From assembly GCF_005938675.2 (NCBI RefSeq), contig NZ_VCCH02000015.1:1-64000 (forward strand): 64,000 nucleotides of DNA, read 5' to 3'. Positions within the stretch are counted from its first letter, which is position 1. Every line of letters begins with the position of its first letter. Made by a program: the position numbers and the translations under genes. The DNA is from Mycobacterium sp. KBS0706. Lineage in GTDB: Bacteria; Pseudomonadota; Alphaproteobacteria; DSM-16000; Inquilinaceae. Of this stretch, positions 46,714-55,641 are shown piece by piece. The notes below the pieces were generated by a model that was not told where the DNA came from, ran no database searches, and saw only the letters and a list, made by a program, of their open reading frames with translations.

Positions 46714-47511
46714 TTGGCCACCCTCTCACTGACCCAGCCTGCCGGAGGCTTCCGGATCGAGCGGCTCCGCCGCTTCGTCCCGCCGCTGGTGATCATCCTG
46801 CTGTGGCAGGCCGGTTCCTCCGCCGGGCTGATCCCGGCGCGGTCGATCGCCTCGCCGGCCACGATCATCGTCACCTTCTGGACGCTGCTGGCCTCGGGCG
46901 AGCTGCTGCAGCACCTGCTGGTCTCGCTCGGCCGGGTCACCGCCGGCCTCGCCATCGGCGTCACCACCGGCGCGGCGCTGGCGCTGGTCGCCGGGCTGTC
47001 GCGGCGCGGCGAGGACCTGGTCGATGCCACCATGCAGATGCTGCGCACCCTGCCCTTTCTGGCGCTGGTGCCGCTGTTCATCCTGTGGTTCGGCATCGGC
47101 GAGACGCCGAAGATCGCGCTGGTCGCGCTCGGCTCGGCCTTCCCGATCTACCTGACGCTGTTCGCCGGCATCCGCGGCGTCGACGCCAAGCTGGTCGAGG
47201 CCGCCAGCGTGTTCGGGCTGTCGCAGCGCGAGCTGGTGCGCCAGGTGATCCTGCCCGGCGCCCTGCCTTCGGCCCTGGTCGGGCTGCGCTATTCGCTCGG
47301 CTCGGCCTGGCTCAGCCTGGTGATCGGCGAGCAGATCAACGCCTCCAGCGGCATCGGCTATCTGGTGATGACCGCGCGCGACTTCCTGCGCACCGACATC
47401 ATCTTCGTCGGCCTGATCGTCTACGCCCTGCTCGGCCTCGGCGCCGACCAGCTGGTCCGCGCCATCGAGCGCAGCGTGCTGCGCTGGCGCCCCAGCTTCG
47501 TGAAGGAGTGA
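46714..47511 (+). CDS. SsuC/TauC-type ABC transporter permease
   Basis: 265 residues from a TTG start preceded by AGGA. Six membrane segments are visible and the ABC-permease EAA loop reads EAASVFGLSQRELVRQVILP. The family is that for sulfonates, taurine or nitrate (AGSSAGLIPARSIASPATII, then FRTDIIFVG-like end region). It begins the forward sulfur operon; the ATPase gene follows after five bases. Confidence 0.92.
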   Translation: MATLSLTQPAGGFRIERLRRFVPPLVIILLWQAGSSAGLIPARSIASPATIIVTFWTLLASGELLQHLLVSLGRVTAGLAIGVTTGAALALVAGLSRRGEDLVDATMQMLRTLPFLALVPLFILWFGIGETPKIALVALGSAFPIYLTLFAGIRGVDAKLVEAASVFGLSQRELVRQVILPGALPSALVGLRYSLGSAWLSLVIGEQINASSGIGYLVMTARDFLRTDIIFVGLIVYALLGLGADQLVRAIERSVLRWRPSFVKE

Positions 47512-47516
47512 GCCCT

Positions 47517-48341
47517 GTGCCCCTCTCCGCCGCCCTACATCGCGCCGACACCGAACCTGCCGCCCGTCCTGACGTCGTCCGCATCCGCGGCCTGACCCGG
47601 TCCTTCGGCGGACCCAACATCCTCGACGAGCTCGACCTCGACATCGCCGATGGCGCCTTCGTCGCCCTGCTGGGTCGCAGCGGCTCCGGCAAGTCGACGC
47701 TGCTGCGCACCCTGGCCGGCCTCGACGCCGCCCCGGCCGGTACCGTGACCGTGCCGTCGGAGCGCACCGTGGTGTTCCAGGAGCCGCGGCTGCTGCCGTG
47801 GAAGAGCGTCTGGCGCAACGTCGCGCTGGGCCTGCCCGGGTCGAACGCCCGCGACCGCGCCGTGGCGGCGCTGCAGGAGGTCGGGCTGTCGCATCGGATC
47901 GACGCCTGGCCGCTGACCCTGTCGGGCGGCGAGGCCTCGCGCACCGCCTTGGCCCGGGCCCTGGTGCGCGAGCCGCGGCTGCTGCTGCTGGACGAACCCT
48001 TCGCCGCGCTGGACGCGCTGACGCGGATGAAGATGCAGGGGCTGGTCGGGTCGCTGTGGCAGGCGCATCGCCCGGCGGTGCTGCTGGTCACCCATGACGT
48101 CGACGAGGCTCTGCTGCTGGCCGACCGCGTGCTGGTGCTGGCCGAGGGCCGCATCGCCACCGATATCCCGATCGCGCTGGACCGGCCGCGCCGCCATGGC
48201 GACCCCGGCTTCGTCCGGCTGCGCGCCAGGCTGCTGGCCGATCTCGGCGTCGACGAGTTCGAGGGCGAGGTCGCCCCGGCTACTCCTCGCCCCGCCGGAC
48301 GGTCCGTGGTCGCCGGCCATCCCATCCCCGCCGGGGCCTGA
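47517..48341 (+). CDS. SsuB/TauB-type ABC transporter ATPase
   Basis: 274 residues from a GTG start. Walker A is GRSGSGKST, the Q-loop is VFQEPRLLPWKSV, the signature LTLSGGEASRTALARAL departs from the usual LSGGQ-Q-R by having Ala-Ser before Arg, and Walker B is LLLDEPFAALDALTR, with THDVDEAL as the switch. The sequence LLPWKSVWRNVALGL is typical of sulfonate ATPases. It energises the permease encoded just upstream. Confidence 0.93.
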   Translation: MPLSAALHRADTEPAARPDVVRIRGLTRSFGGPNILDELDLDIADGAFVALLGRSGSGKSTLLRTLAGLDAAPAGTVTVPSERTVVFQEPRLLPWKSVWRNVALGLPGSNARDRAVAALQEVGLSHRIDAWPLTLSGGEASRTALARALVREPRLLLLDEPFAALDALTRMKMQGLVGSLWQAHRPAVLLVTHDVDEALLLADRVLVLAEGRIATDIPIALDRPRRHGDPGFVRLRARLLADLGVDEFEGEVAPATPRPAGRSVVAGHPIPAGA

Positions 48342-48345
48342 GGCG

Positions 48346-49515
48346 ATGGCGCGGCCGGAGCAACCGCTGCGCAGCGTTGACGCGCCGCCGACCCTGGCGG
48401 AGACCGTGGCCGCCCTGGCCGCGGAATTCGCCGGGACGGCCGCCGAGCACGACCGCAGCGGCGCCTTTCCCTTCGCCAATTTCGACCGGCTGGCCGAGGC
48501 GGGTCTCCTAGCCCTGGTGACGCCGCGGCGCTTCGGCGGGCTGGGCGGCGGGCTGCAGGATGCAGCGACGGTGATCGGCGGCATCGCCCGGGGCGAGCCG
48601 TCGACCGCGCTGGTGCTGTCGATGCAGTATCTGCAGCACGCCTCGATGGAGGAGCGCGGCTGGCCAGCGCCTCTGGCGGAGCGGCTGGGCCGCGAGGCCG
48701 CCGCCGGCGTGTCGCTGATCAATGCCCTCAGGGTCGAGCCGGAGCTGGGCACCCCGGCCCGCGGCGGGCTGCCGGCGACGGTGGCGCGGCGCACGCCGGA
48801 GGGCTGGCGCGTCTCCGGCCACAAGATCTTCGCCACCGGCATCCCGATCCTGTCCTGGCTCGCGGTCTGGGCCGTGACCGACGAGGCCGAGCCGCGTGTC
48901 GGCACCATTCTGGTGCCGGCGGCTTCGCCCGGCATCCGCGTGGTGGAGAGCTGGGACCAGCTCGGCATGCGCGCCACCAACAGCCACGACGTGATCCTGG
49001 AGGACGTGCTGGTGCCGCTGGACCATGCGGTCGACCTGCGCCCGCCCGAGGCCTGGCGGTCGCCGGAGCCGGTGAAATCGGCCTGGGGCGGGGTGCTGAT
49101 CGGCGCGCTGTATGACGGCATCGCCCGGGCTGCGCGGGACTGGTTCGTGAGCTTCCTGCAGGCCCGCGCCCCGGCCAATCTCGGCGCGCCGCTGGCCACC
49201 CTGCCGCGGATGCAGGATGCGGTCGGCGAGATCGAGGCCCGCCTGGCGGTCAACGCCCGGCTGCTCGCCAGCGCCGCCCGCGACGTCGATGACGGCCGGC
49301 CGCCGACGCCGACCGAGAGCGGCATCGTCAAGCTGACCGTCACCGGCAACGCCATCGCCGCGGTCGAGACCGCGGTGCGGCTGACCGGCAATCCCGGCCT
49401 GGCCCGCGCCAACCCGCTGGAACGGCATTACCGCGACGTGCTGTGCGCCCGCATCCACACGCCGCAGGACGATTCCATCCGACTCGCCGCCGGCCGCCTG
49501 GCCCTCGGCCTCTGA
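48346..49515 (+). CDS. Acyl-CoA dehydrogenase-like flavin monooxygenase (SfnB/DszC type)
   Basis: 389 residues with the acyl-CoA dehydrogenase fold: FANFDRLAEAGLLALVTPRR at the N-terminal helical domain, WRVSGHKIFATGIPILSW in the beta domain, and WDQLGMRATNSHDV. Within a sulfonate transport operon this group acts as a flavin-dependent monooxygenase or desulfurisation protein rather than in fatty-acid oxidation. Reduced flavin could come from the flavin reductase encoded downstream. It starts four bases after the ATPase stop. Confidence 0.88.
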   Translation: MARPEQPLRSVDAPPTLAETVAALAAEFAGTAAEHDRSGAFPFANFDRLAEAGLLALVTPRRFGGLGGGLQDAATVIGGIARGEPSTALVLSMQYLQHASMEERGWPAPLAERLGREAAAGVSLINALRVEPELGTPARGGLPATVARRTPEGWRVSGHKIFATGIPILSWLAVWAVTDEAEPRVGTILVPAASPGIRVVESWDQLGMRATNSHDVILEDVLVPLDHAVDLRPPEAWRSPEPVKSAWGGVLIGALYDGIARAARDWFVSFLQARAPANLGAPLATLPRMQDAVGEIEARLAVNARLLASAARDVDDGRPPTPTESGIVKLTVTGNAIAAVETAVRLTGNPGLARANPLERHYRDVLCARIHTPQDDSIRLAAGRLALGL

Positions 49516-49530
49516 TTCGAGGAACTTGCC

Positions 49531-50622
49531 ATGAGCGTCGAATTCATCGGTTTCATCGGCACCCGCGACTTCTCCGAGACCCGCCCCGCCAGCGGGCCGG
49601 TGATCGACGTGCCCTATATCGAGACCGTGGCCCGGGCGCATGAGGCCGCCGGCTTCGACCGCGCTTTGGTCGCCTTCCACTCGACCTCGCCGGAAAGCAT
49701 CCTGATCGCCGGCCACGCCGCGGCGGTGACCGAGAAGCTGGGGCTGATGATCGCGCATCGGCCGGGCTTCACCGCCCCGACCCTGGCGGCGCGGCAGTTC
49801 GCGACGCTGGACCAGCTGACCGGCGGCCGCGTCGCCGTGCACATCATTACCGGCGGCGACGATGCCGAGCTGCGCCAGGACGGCGACTTCCTGACCAAGG
49901 ATGAGCGCTACGCCCGCACCGACGAATATCTCGGCATCCTGCGCAAGATCTGGACCAGCGACGCGCCCTTCGACCATGACGGGCCGCATTACCGGTTCGA
50001 GCGCGGCTTCTCGACCGTCAGGTCGGTGCGGCCGCCGCATATCCCGGTCTATTTCGGCGGCGCCTCCGACGCCGCCATCGCGGTGGCCGGCAGGCATGCC
50101 GACATCTACGCCCTGTGGGGCGAGACCCACGCCCAGGTGCGCGAGCTGACCGGCCGGGTGCGGGCGTCGGCGGCGAAGCACGGGCGGCAGCTGCGCTTCA
50201 GCCTGTCGCTGCGGCCGATCCTGGCCGAGACCGAGACCCAGGCCTGGGCCCGTGCCGACGCGATCCTGGAACAGGCGCGCGCGGTGCAGGACAGGACCGG
50301 CTACAAGCGCACCGCCGAGCCCGCCAATTCCGGGTCGCTGCGCCTGCTGGAAGCGGCCGCGCAGGGCCCGCGGCTGGACAAGCGGCTGTGGACCGGCATT
50401 GCCGCCCTGACGGGGGCCAAGGGCAATTCGACCGCCCTGGTCGGCACGCCGGAGCAGGTGGCCGATGCGCTGCTCGACTATTACGACCTCGGCGTCACCA
50501 CCTTCCTGATCCGCGGCTTCGATCCGCTGGACGACGCCATCGACTATGGCCGCGAGCTGATCCCGCTGACCCGCAAGCTGGTCGCCGATCGGGTGCGGGC
50601 GAACGCGACCGCGGCGGAGTGA
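49531..50622 (+). CDS. Luciferase-like (LLM) flavin monooxygenase, SsuD type
   Basis: 363 residues of the bacterial luciferase/alkanesulfonate monooxygenase family: FIGFIGTRDFSETRP at the start, FDRALVAFHSTSPESILIAG, GLMIAHRPGFTAPTLAARQF and NIITGG-like VAVHIITGGDDAELRQDGDF. It would use FMNH2 and oxygen to release sulfite from an organosulfonate. The order transporter-monooxygenase-flavin reductase supports this; the exact substrate is unknown. Confidence 0.93.
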   Translation: MSVEFIGFIGTRDFSETRPASGPVIDVPYIETVARAHEAAGFDRALVAFHSTSPESILIAGHAAAVTEKLGLMIAHRPGFTAPTLAARQFATLDQLTGGRVAVHIITGGDDAELRQDGDFLTKDERYARTDEYLGILRKIWTSDAPFDHDGPHYRFERGFSTVRSVRPPHIPVYFGGASDAAIAVAGRHADIYALWGETHAQVRELTGRVRASAAKHGRQLRFSLSLRPILAETETQAWARADAILEQARAVQDRTGYKRTAEPANSGSLRLLEAAAQGPRLDKRLWTGIAALTGAKGNSTALVGTPEQVADALLDYYDLGVTTFLIRGFDPLDDAIDYGRELIPLTRKLVADRVRANATAAE

Positions 50623-50629
50623 GACAACG

Positions 50630-51577
50630 ATGATGAAGCGCATCCTGGCCGGGCTCGCCCTGGCCCTGGCGATCACCGGCGCGGCCAACGCCGAGACCGT
50701 GCTGCGGATCGGCGACCAGAAGGGCAATGCCCGGTCGGTGATGGAGGCGGCGGGCGTGCTGTCCGACCTGCCTTATCGGGTCGAATGGAGCGAATTCCCG
50801 GCCGCCGCCCCGCTGCTGGAGGCGCTGAACGCCGACGCCATCGACGCCGGCAGCGTCGGCGACGCGCCCTTCACCTTCGCCGCCGCGGCGGGAGTGCCGG
50901 TGAAGGCGATCGCCGCGATCCGGTCGAAGCAGGACGGGCTGGCCATCGTCGTGCCCAAGGACTCGCCGGTGCAGGGGCTGCAGGACCTGGTCGGCAAGAC
51001 CGTCGGCACCGGCCGCGGCTCGATCGGCCACCAGCTGATCCTGGCGGCGCTGGAGCAGGCCGGGCTGCAGCCGGACGCGGTCAGCATCGTCTTCCTGCTG
51101 CCGGCCGAGGCCAAGGCCGCTTTGTCCAGCGGCGCCATCGACGGCTGGTCGACCTGGGAGCCCTACACCTCGCAGCTGGAGTTGCAGGAGGGCGCGCGGC
51201 GCGTCGTCACCGGGATCGGCATCACGCCGGGCCTGAGCTTCCTGGTCGCCCGGCCGGATGCGATCGAGGCCAAGCGTGCGGCGCTGCAGGATTTCGTCGG
51301 CCGGCTGGCGAAGGCGCGGAGCTGGGGCACCGGCAACGTCCCCGCCTATGCCGAGATCTGGAGCAAGCTGGTCGGCCTGCCGCAGGAGGTGGCGCTGCAG
51401 TACCTCTCGCGCCAGGCCGTGCGGCCGGTGGCGATCGACGATGCCGTGGTCGCCGACGAGCAGAAGACCATCGATCTCTATCTCCGCGCCGGGCTGGTCC
51501 GGACGCAGCTGGACGCGAACACCGTGCTGGACCGCTCGTTCAACGACCCGGTGCTGGCGGAGCTGGCTAAGAAATGA
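50630..51577 (+). CDS. Sulfonate-type ABC substrate-binding protein
   Basis: 315 residues with a Sec signal (MMKRILAGLALALAITGAAN, cut after ANA) and an SsuA-like fold: LRIGDQKGNARSVMEAAGVL, AIDAGSVGDAPFTFAAAAGV and GKTVGTGRGSIGHQLILAAL. The GDAPFTFAAAAG motif is characteristic of aliphatic-sulfonate receptors. It is the second binding protein of the locus and lies in the same transcript as the permease and ATPase. Confidence 0.93.
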   Translation: MMKRILAGLALALAITGAANAETVLRIGDQKGNARSVMEAAGVLSDLPYRVEWSEFPAAAPLLEALNADAIDAGSVGDAPFTFAAAAGVPVKAIAAIRSKQDGLAIVVPKDSPVQGLQDLVGKTVGTGRGSIGHQLILAALEQAGLQPDAVSIVFLLPAEAKAALSSGAIDGWSTWEPYTSQLELQEGARRVVTGIGITPGLSFLVARPDAIEAKRAALQDFVGRLAKARSWGTGNVPAYAEIWSKLVGLPQEVALQYLSRQAVRPVAIDDAVVADEQKTIDLYLRAGLVRTQLDANTVLDRSFNDPVLAELAKK

Positions 51578-52149
51578 GCCTCGACACCCTGCTTGCCCTG
51601 GCGGCTGCCGGGCTGGAGCCCTGGGAGGAACGCCACCCTCCGGTGACCGATGATGCCTTCCGCGGCGCCATGCGCCATTTGGCGGGGGCGGTCAGCATCG
51701 TCACCGCCGGGCTGGAGGCGGAGCGCAACGGCCTCACGGCCACCTCGGTGGTGTCGCTCTCGGCCGACCCGCCGACCGTGCTGGTCTGCGTCAACCGCTC
51801 GGCCTCGGCCTGGCCGCTGCTGGTCCGGCACGCGCATTTCGGCATCAACGTGCTGGCGGCGTCGCAGCACCCGATCGCCGACCGCTTCGCCGGCCGCAAC
51901 GGCGAGAAGGGCGAGGCGCGCTTCGCCGGCGCCCGCTGGATCCAGCTAGCCAGCGGCGCGCCGATCCTGGCCGACGCGCTGGTCGCCTTCGACTGCACGC
52001 TGGAGGAGCGGATCGAACGCCACTCCCACGCCATCCTGATCGGCCGGGTGCAGGCACTGCACGGCGTGGGCGGTACCGGGGGTGCCCCCGGCACCGAGCC
52101 GCTGCTGTACTGGCGCGGCGCCTATGGCGCGATCCGGCGGCCGGGCTGA
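51574..52149 (+). CDS. Flavin reductase-like FMN-binding protein
   Basis: 191 residues of the HpaC/SsuE-functional-analogue family: AMRHLAGAVSIVTAGLEAER, GLTATSVVSLSADPPTVLVC and NVLAASQHPIADRFAG. It reduces free FMN with NAD(P)H and so supplies FMNH2 to the two monooxygenases of the operon. Its start overlaps the binding protein's stop by four bases, and it is the last gene of the transcript. Confidence 0.92.
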   Translation: MSLDTLLALAAAGLEPWEERHPPVTDDAFRGAMRHLAGAVSIVTAGLEAERNGLTATSVVSLSADPPTVLVCVNRSASAWPLLVRHAHFGINVLAASQHPIADRFAGRNGEKGEARFAGARWIQLASGAPILADALVAFDCTLEERIERHSHAILIGRVQALHGVGGTGGAPGTEPLLYWRGAYGAIRRPG

Positions 52150-52235
52150 CACCGGCCTTGCGGCTGGGGACGGTTCCGACGACATGATAGGACAGGGGCG
52201 CATCCGGCGCAGCCAACCCGGTCCCGAGGACAGCC

Positions 52236-52940
52236 ATGAGCCGCGAGAACTACAAGACCGCCCTGATCGTCGGCACCGGCAGCGGGCTCAGCGCCTCGCT
52301 GGCCCGGCTGCTCAGCCGCCAGGGCATGCGCGTCGCCCTGGCGGCTCGCGACATCGACAAGCTGAAGCCGCTGGTGGAGGAGACCCGTGCCGCCGCCTTC
52401 GCCGCCGACGCTTCGGACGCCCAGGCGGTGGCCGGGCTGTTCGACGCGGTGCAGCAGCGCTTCGGCGGCGACCCCGACGTGGTCGTCTACAATGCCAGCG
52501 GCCGGCTGCGCGGCCCGCTGGCCGATCTGAACCCGGCCGAGGTCCAGCGGGTGCTGGCGGTGTCGGCCTTCGGCGGCTTCCTGGTCGGCCAGCAGGCGGC
52601 GCGGCGGATGCTGCCGAAGAAGCGCGGCGCCATCCTGTTCACCGGCGCCTCGGCCAGCGTCAAGGGCTATGCCCGCTCCGCCCCCTTCGCCATGGGCAAA
52701 TTCGCGCTGCGCGGCCTGGCCCAGAGCATGGCGCGGGAGCTGTCGCCGCAGGGCATCCATGTCGCCCATGTCGTGATCGACGGCCAGATCCGAGAGGCCG
52801 GGCGCGAGGACCCCCCCGCCAAGCCGGACAGCACGCTCGACCCCGACGCCATCGCCCAGAGCTATCTCGACCTGCTGCGCCAGCCGCGCAGCGCCTGGAG
52901 CTGGGAGATCGAGCTGCGGCCCTGGGTGGAGACTTTCTGA
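52236..52940 (+). CDS. SDR-family oxidoreductase
   Basis: 234 residues. The dinucleotide-binding region is ALIVGTGSGLSASLARLL (a G-T-G-S-G-L variant of the usual TGxxxGIG). The active-site Tyr/Lys region reads GYARSAPFAMGKFALRGLAQ, where the usual YxxxK is replaced by F-A-M-G-K, so Lys is kept but Tyr is not obvious. The substrate is unknown. It lies 86 bases after the sulfur operon and 20 before a small ORF. Confidence 0.88.
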   Translation: MSRENYKTALIVGTGSGLSASLARLLSRQGMRVALAARDIDKLKPLVEETRAAAFAADASDAQAVAGLFDAVQQRFGGDPDVVVYNASGRLRGPLADLNPAEVQRVLAVSAFGGFLVGQQAARRMLPKKRGAILFTGASASVKGYARSAPFAMGKFALRGLAQSMARELSPQGIHVAHVVIDGQIREAGREDPPAKPDSTLDPDAIAQSYLDLLRQPRSAWSWEIELRPWVETF

Positions 52941-52960
52941 TCTTTCGAAATGGAGGGCCC

Positions 52961-53113
52961 ATGGACACGATCGGTTGGCTGATCCACACGCTGGAGAGCC
53001 GGTTGCCCGAGGCCCCCGACGACCGGGCCGAACCGCCGCGCCGGGCAAGGCCGGACGGGCCGCGCCTGCTGGACCGGGTCCGCGCCGTCCTCCGCCACCC
53101 CAAGCCCCGCTGA
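52961..53113 (+). CDS. Small hypothetical protein (50 residues)
   Basis: Starts MDTIGWLIHTLESRLPEAPD with GGAGGGCCC directly before the ATG, and ends DRVRAVLRHPKPR. It has no membrane segment; a short hydrophobic helix at the N terminus is followed by an Asp/Glu/Arg/Pro-rich middle and a basic end. The good ribosome site and its position between two co-directional genes (20 bases after the SDR, 16 before the esterase) make it a likely real gene. I recognise no family. Confidence 0.6.
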   Translation: MDTIGWLIHTLESRLPEAPDDRAEPPRRARPDGPRLLDRVRAVLRHPKPR

Positions 53114-53129
53114 AGACCGAGGTTTCGCC

Positions 53130-54092
53130 ATGCCCGATGCCCTGATCCCGCCGGGCCTCGCCCCCGAATTCCTCGCCGCCCAGGCCCTGCTGCGCGAGAA
53201 CGGCATCGTCCAGGCCGATGTGCTGGCGACGCCGGTGGTGGTGGCCCGCGGCCACGCCCTGACGCTGCAGGCCTTCCTCAACCAGGACGCGCCGCCTCTG
53301 GCCCGGGTCGAGGAGCATGTCCTCGCCGACCTGCCTGTGCCCGTGCGCGTGCGGCTGTACTATCCCGACGACGCGACGGGGCCGCTGCCGGCCTATCTGC
53401 ACGCCCATGGCGGCGGCTTCGCCCTGGGTGGCATCGACTCGCTGGACCGTTGGAAGCGCGAGGTCGCGCGCGACACCCGGGTGGTGGTGGTCGGCCTGGA
53501 CTACGCACTGGCGCCGGAGCACAAATTCCCGACCGCGCGCGATCAGACCATTGGCGTGATCCGCTGGCTGCGCGAGCACGCCGTCCCGCTGGGCATCGAT
53601 GCCGGCCGGATCGGCATCGGCGGTGATTCCGCCGGCGGCAACCTGGCGCTGGCCACGCTGCTGCGGCTTCGCGACCTGGGCGAGCCGCTGCCGCGCTTCG
53701 GCGCCCTGGTCTACGGCATGCTGTCGGCCAACCACGACACCCCGTCGCATCGCGACTTCGGCGACGGCAGCTACGGCCTGTCGACCGCCAAGTTGGACTG
53801 GTTCTGGACCCAGTACCTACCCGATGCGGCCCTGCGCGACGATCCCCAGGCGGCACCGCTGACGGCCGATCTCGGCGGCCTGCCGCCGCTGGCGCTGCTC
53901 GCCGCCGGGCTCGACCCGCTGCTCGACGACACGCTCGCCCTCGACCAGCGGCTGACCCGGATCGGGGCGCCGCACAGCCTCAAGCTGTATCCCGACATGC
54001 CGCATGGCTTCCTGGCCCAGACCCGCCTGCTGTCCCGCGCCCGCGAGGCCCGCGACGACGTGGTCGCGGCGCTGCAGCGGCATCTTGTCTGA
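53130..54092 (+). CDS. Alpha/beta-hydrolase of the hormone-sensitive lipase family
   Basis: 320 residues with the HSL motif HAHGGGFALGG (oxyanion hole), the nucleophile elbow GIGGDSAGGNLALATLL (Ser within G-D-S-A-G), a catalytic Asp in LLAAGLDPLLDDTLAL and His in YPDMPHGFLAQTR. It is probably an acetyl- or aryl-esterase. No signal peptide is seen. The neighbouring small ORF and SDR may be in one transcript. Confidence 0.92.
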   Translation: MPDALIPPGLAPEFLAAQALLRENGIVQADVLATPVVVARGHALTLQAFLNQDAPPLARVEEHVLADLPVPVRVRLYYPDDATGPLPAYLHAHGGGFALGGIDSLDRWKREVARDTRVVVVGLDYALAPEHKFPTARDQTIGVIRWLREHAVPLGIDAGRIGIGGDSAGGNLALATLLRLRDLGEPLPRFGALVYGMLSANHDTPSHRDFGDGSYGLSTAKLDWFWTQYLPDAALRDDPQAAPLTADLGGLPPLALLAAGLDPLLDDTLALDQRLTRIGAPHSLKLYPDMPHGFLAQTRLLSRAREARDDVVAALQRHLV

Positions 54093-54191
54093 CAACCTCA
54101 CCCACCACCATGGACAAGCCACCGGCGGTTGACTATCGATAGCCTCATCGATTGGCCGTCTGGTCATCAGCGGACAGAGAAGAGGCATCAG

Positions 54192-55619
54192 ATGAGCGAC
54201 GCGGATATCGCAGTCGTCGGCTTGGCCGTCATGGGCCGGAACCTCGCCTTCAACATGGCGGAGAAGGGCTTCAAGGTCGCGCTCTACAACCGCAGCGTCG
54301 AGCGGACCGACGAGGCGATGGCCCTGGCCGGGCCGCTGGCCGAGCGGCTGGTGTCCTGCCACACGCCGGAGGAGCTGGTGGCGGCGGTGAAGAAGCCGCG
54401 CGCCATCCTGCTGATGGTGCAGGCCGGCGCCGCCGTTGACGAGACCGCCGCCCGGCTGCAGCCGCTGCTGGACAAGGGCGACGCCCTGATCGACGCCGGC
54501 AACGCCAATTTCCACGACACGGTGCGGCGCGAGAGCGCCATGGACAAGGCGGGCCTCGCCTATCTCGGCGTCGGCGTCTCCGGCGGCGAGGAAGGGGCGC
54601 GGCACGGCCCGTCGATCATGGTCGGCGGCAAGCCCGAGGTCTATGGCCGGGTTGACAAGATCTTCACGGCGATCGCCGCCAAGTTCGAAGGCACGCCGTG
54701 CTGCGCCCTCCTGGGCACCGACGGCGCCGGCCACTTCGTCAAGACCATCCACAACGGCATCGAATATGCCGACATGCAGATGATCGGCGAAGTCTACGGC
54801 CTGCTGCGCCGCGGTCTGGGGCTGACCCCGGCCGAGATCGGCGACGTGTTCGAGCGCTGGTCCAAGGGCCCGCTGTCCTCCTATCTCGTCGATATCACCG
54901 CGACGGTGCTGAAGACCGCCGACCCCAAGACCGGCAAGCCGCTGGTCGACGTCATCGTCGACAGCGCCGGCCAGAAGGGCACCGGCCGCTGGTCGGCGAT
55001 CGAGGCGCTGGCGCTGGGCGCCCCGGCCTCCTCGATCACCGCGGCGGTGGAGGCGCGGGGCGTCTCGGCCGAGCGCGCCTTGCGCAAGACCCTGTCCGAG
55101 CGCTTCCCGGGCGCGGCGCAGAAGCTGACGCTGGCCGGCAACCGCGAGGCGGCGATCGAGCTGCTGGAAAAGGCCCTCTTGGCCGGCAAGATCCTGGCCT
55201 ACACCGAGGGCTTCGCCATCATGTCGGCGGCCTCCCGCGAATATGGCTGGAAGCTGCCGCTGGCCGAGGTCGCCCGCATCTGGCGCGCCGGCTGCATCAT
55301 CCGCTCGACCCTGCTGGACCGCATCGCCTCGGCCTATGACCAGACGCCGGACATCGAGTCCCTGGTGCTGGCCCCGGGGCTGACGCCGCTGTTCGAGGGC
55401 GCCGCCGGGGCGCTGCCGGAAGTGGTGGCCGAAGCGATCCGCCACGCCCATGCGGTGCCGGCGCTGTCGGCCGCGACCTCGCGCTGGCTGGCGCTGCGCC
55501 AGCCGCGCTCGACCGCCGACCTGACCCAGGGCCAGCGCGACTTCTTCGGCGCCCACGGCTTCGGCCGCATCGACGCCGAGGGCCAGCATCACGGCCCCTG
55601 GAGCCAGGCGCACGGCTGA
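54192..55619 (+). CDS. gnd: 6-phosphogluconate dehydrogenase, decarboxylating
   Basis: 475 residues of the long dimeric type (GndA). The NADP-binding loop is VVGLAVMGRNLAFNMAEKG (residues 8-26); NYR-like binding appears in LYNRSVERTDEAM; GVGVSGGEEGARHGPSIMVG and HFVKTIHNGIEYADMQMIGE contain the substrate- and catalytic Lys/Glu residues. It yields ribulose 5-phosphate and NADPH in the oxidative pentose phosphate pathway. The start at 54192 has AGAGG upstream, chosen over an in-frame ATG at 54129. Confidence 0.97.
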   Translation: MSDADIAVVGLAVMGRNLAFNMAEKGFKVALYNRSVERTDEAMALAGPLAERLVSCHTPEELVAAVKKPRAILLMVQAGAAVDETAARLQPLLDKGDALIDAGNANFHDTVRRESAMDKAGLAYLGVGVSGGEEGARHGPSIMVGGKPEVYGRVDKIFTAIAAKFEGTPCCALLGTDGAGHFVKTIHNGIEYADMQMIGEVYGLLRRGLGLTPAEIGDVFERWSKGPLSSYLVDITATVLKTADPKTGKPLVDVIVDSAGQKGTGRWSAIEALALGAPASSITAAVEARGVSAERALRKTLSERFPGAAQKLTLAGNREAAIELLEKALLAGKILAYTEGFAIMSAASREYGWKLPLAEVARIWRAGCIIRSTLLDRIASAYDQTPDIESLVLAPGLTPLFEGAAGALPEVVAEAIRHAHAVPALSAATSRWLALRQPRSTADLTQGQRDFFGAHGFGRIDAEGQHHGPWSQAHG

Positions 55620-55641
55620 TCGGAGCGAGGGCCGCCGCCCC

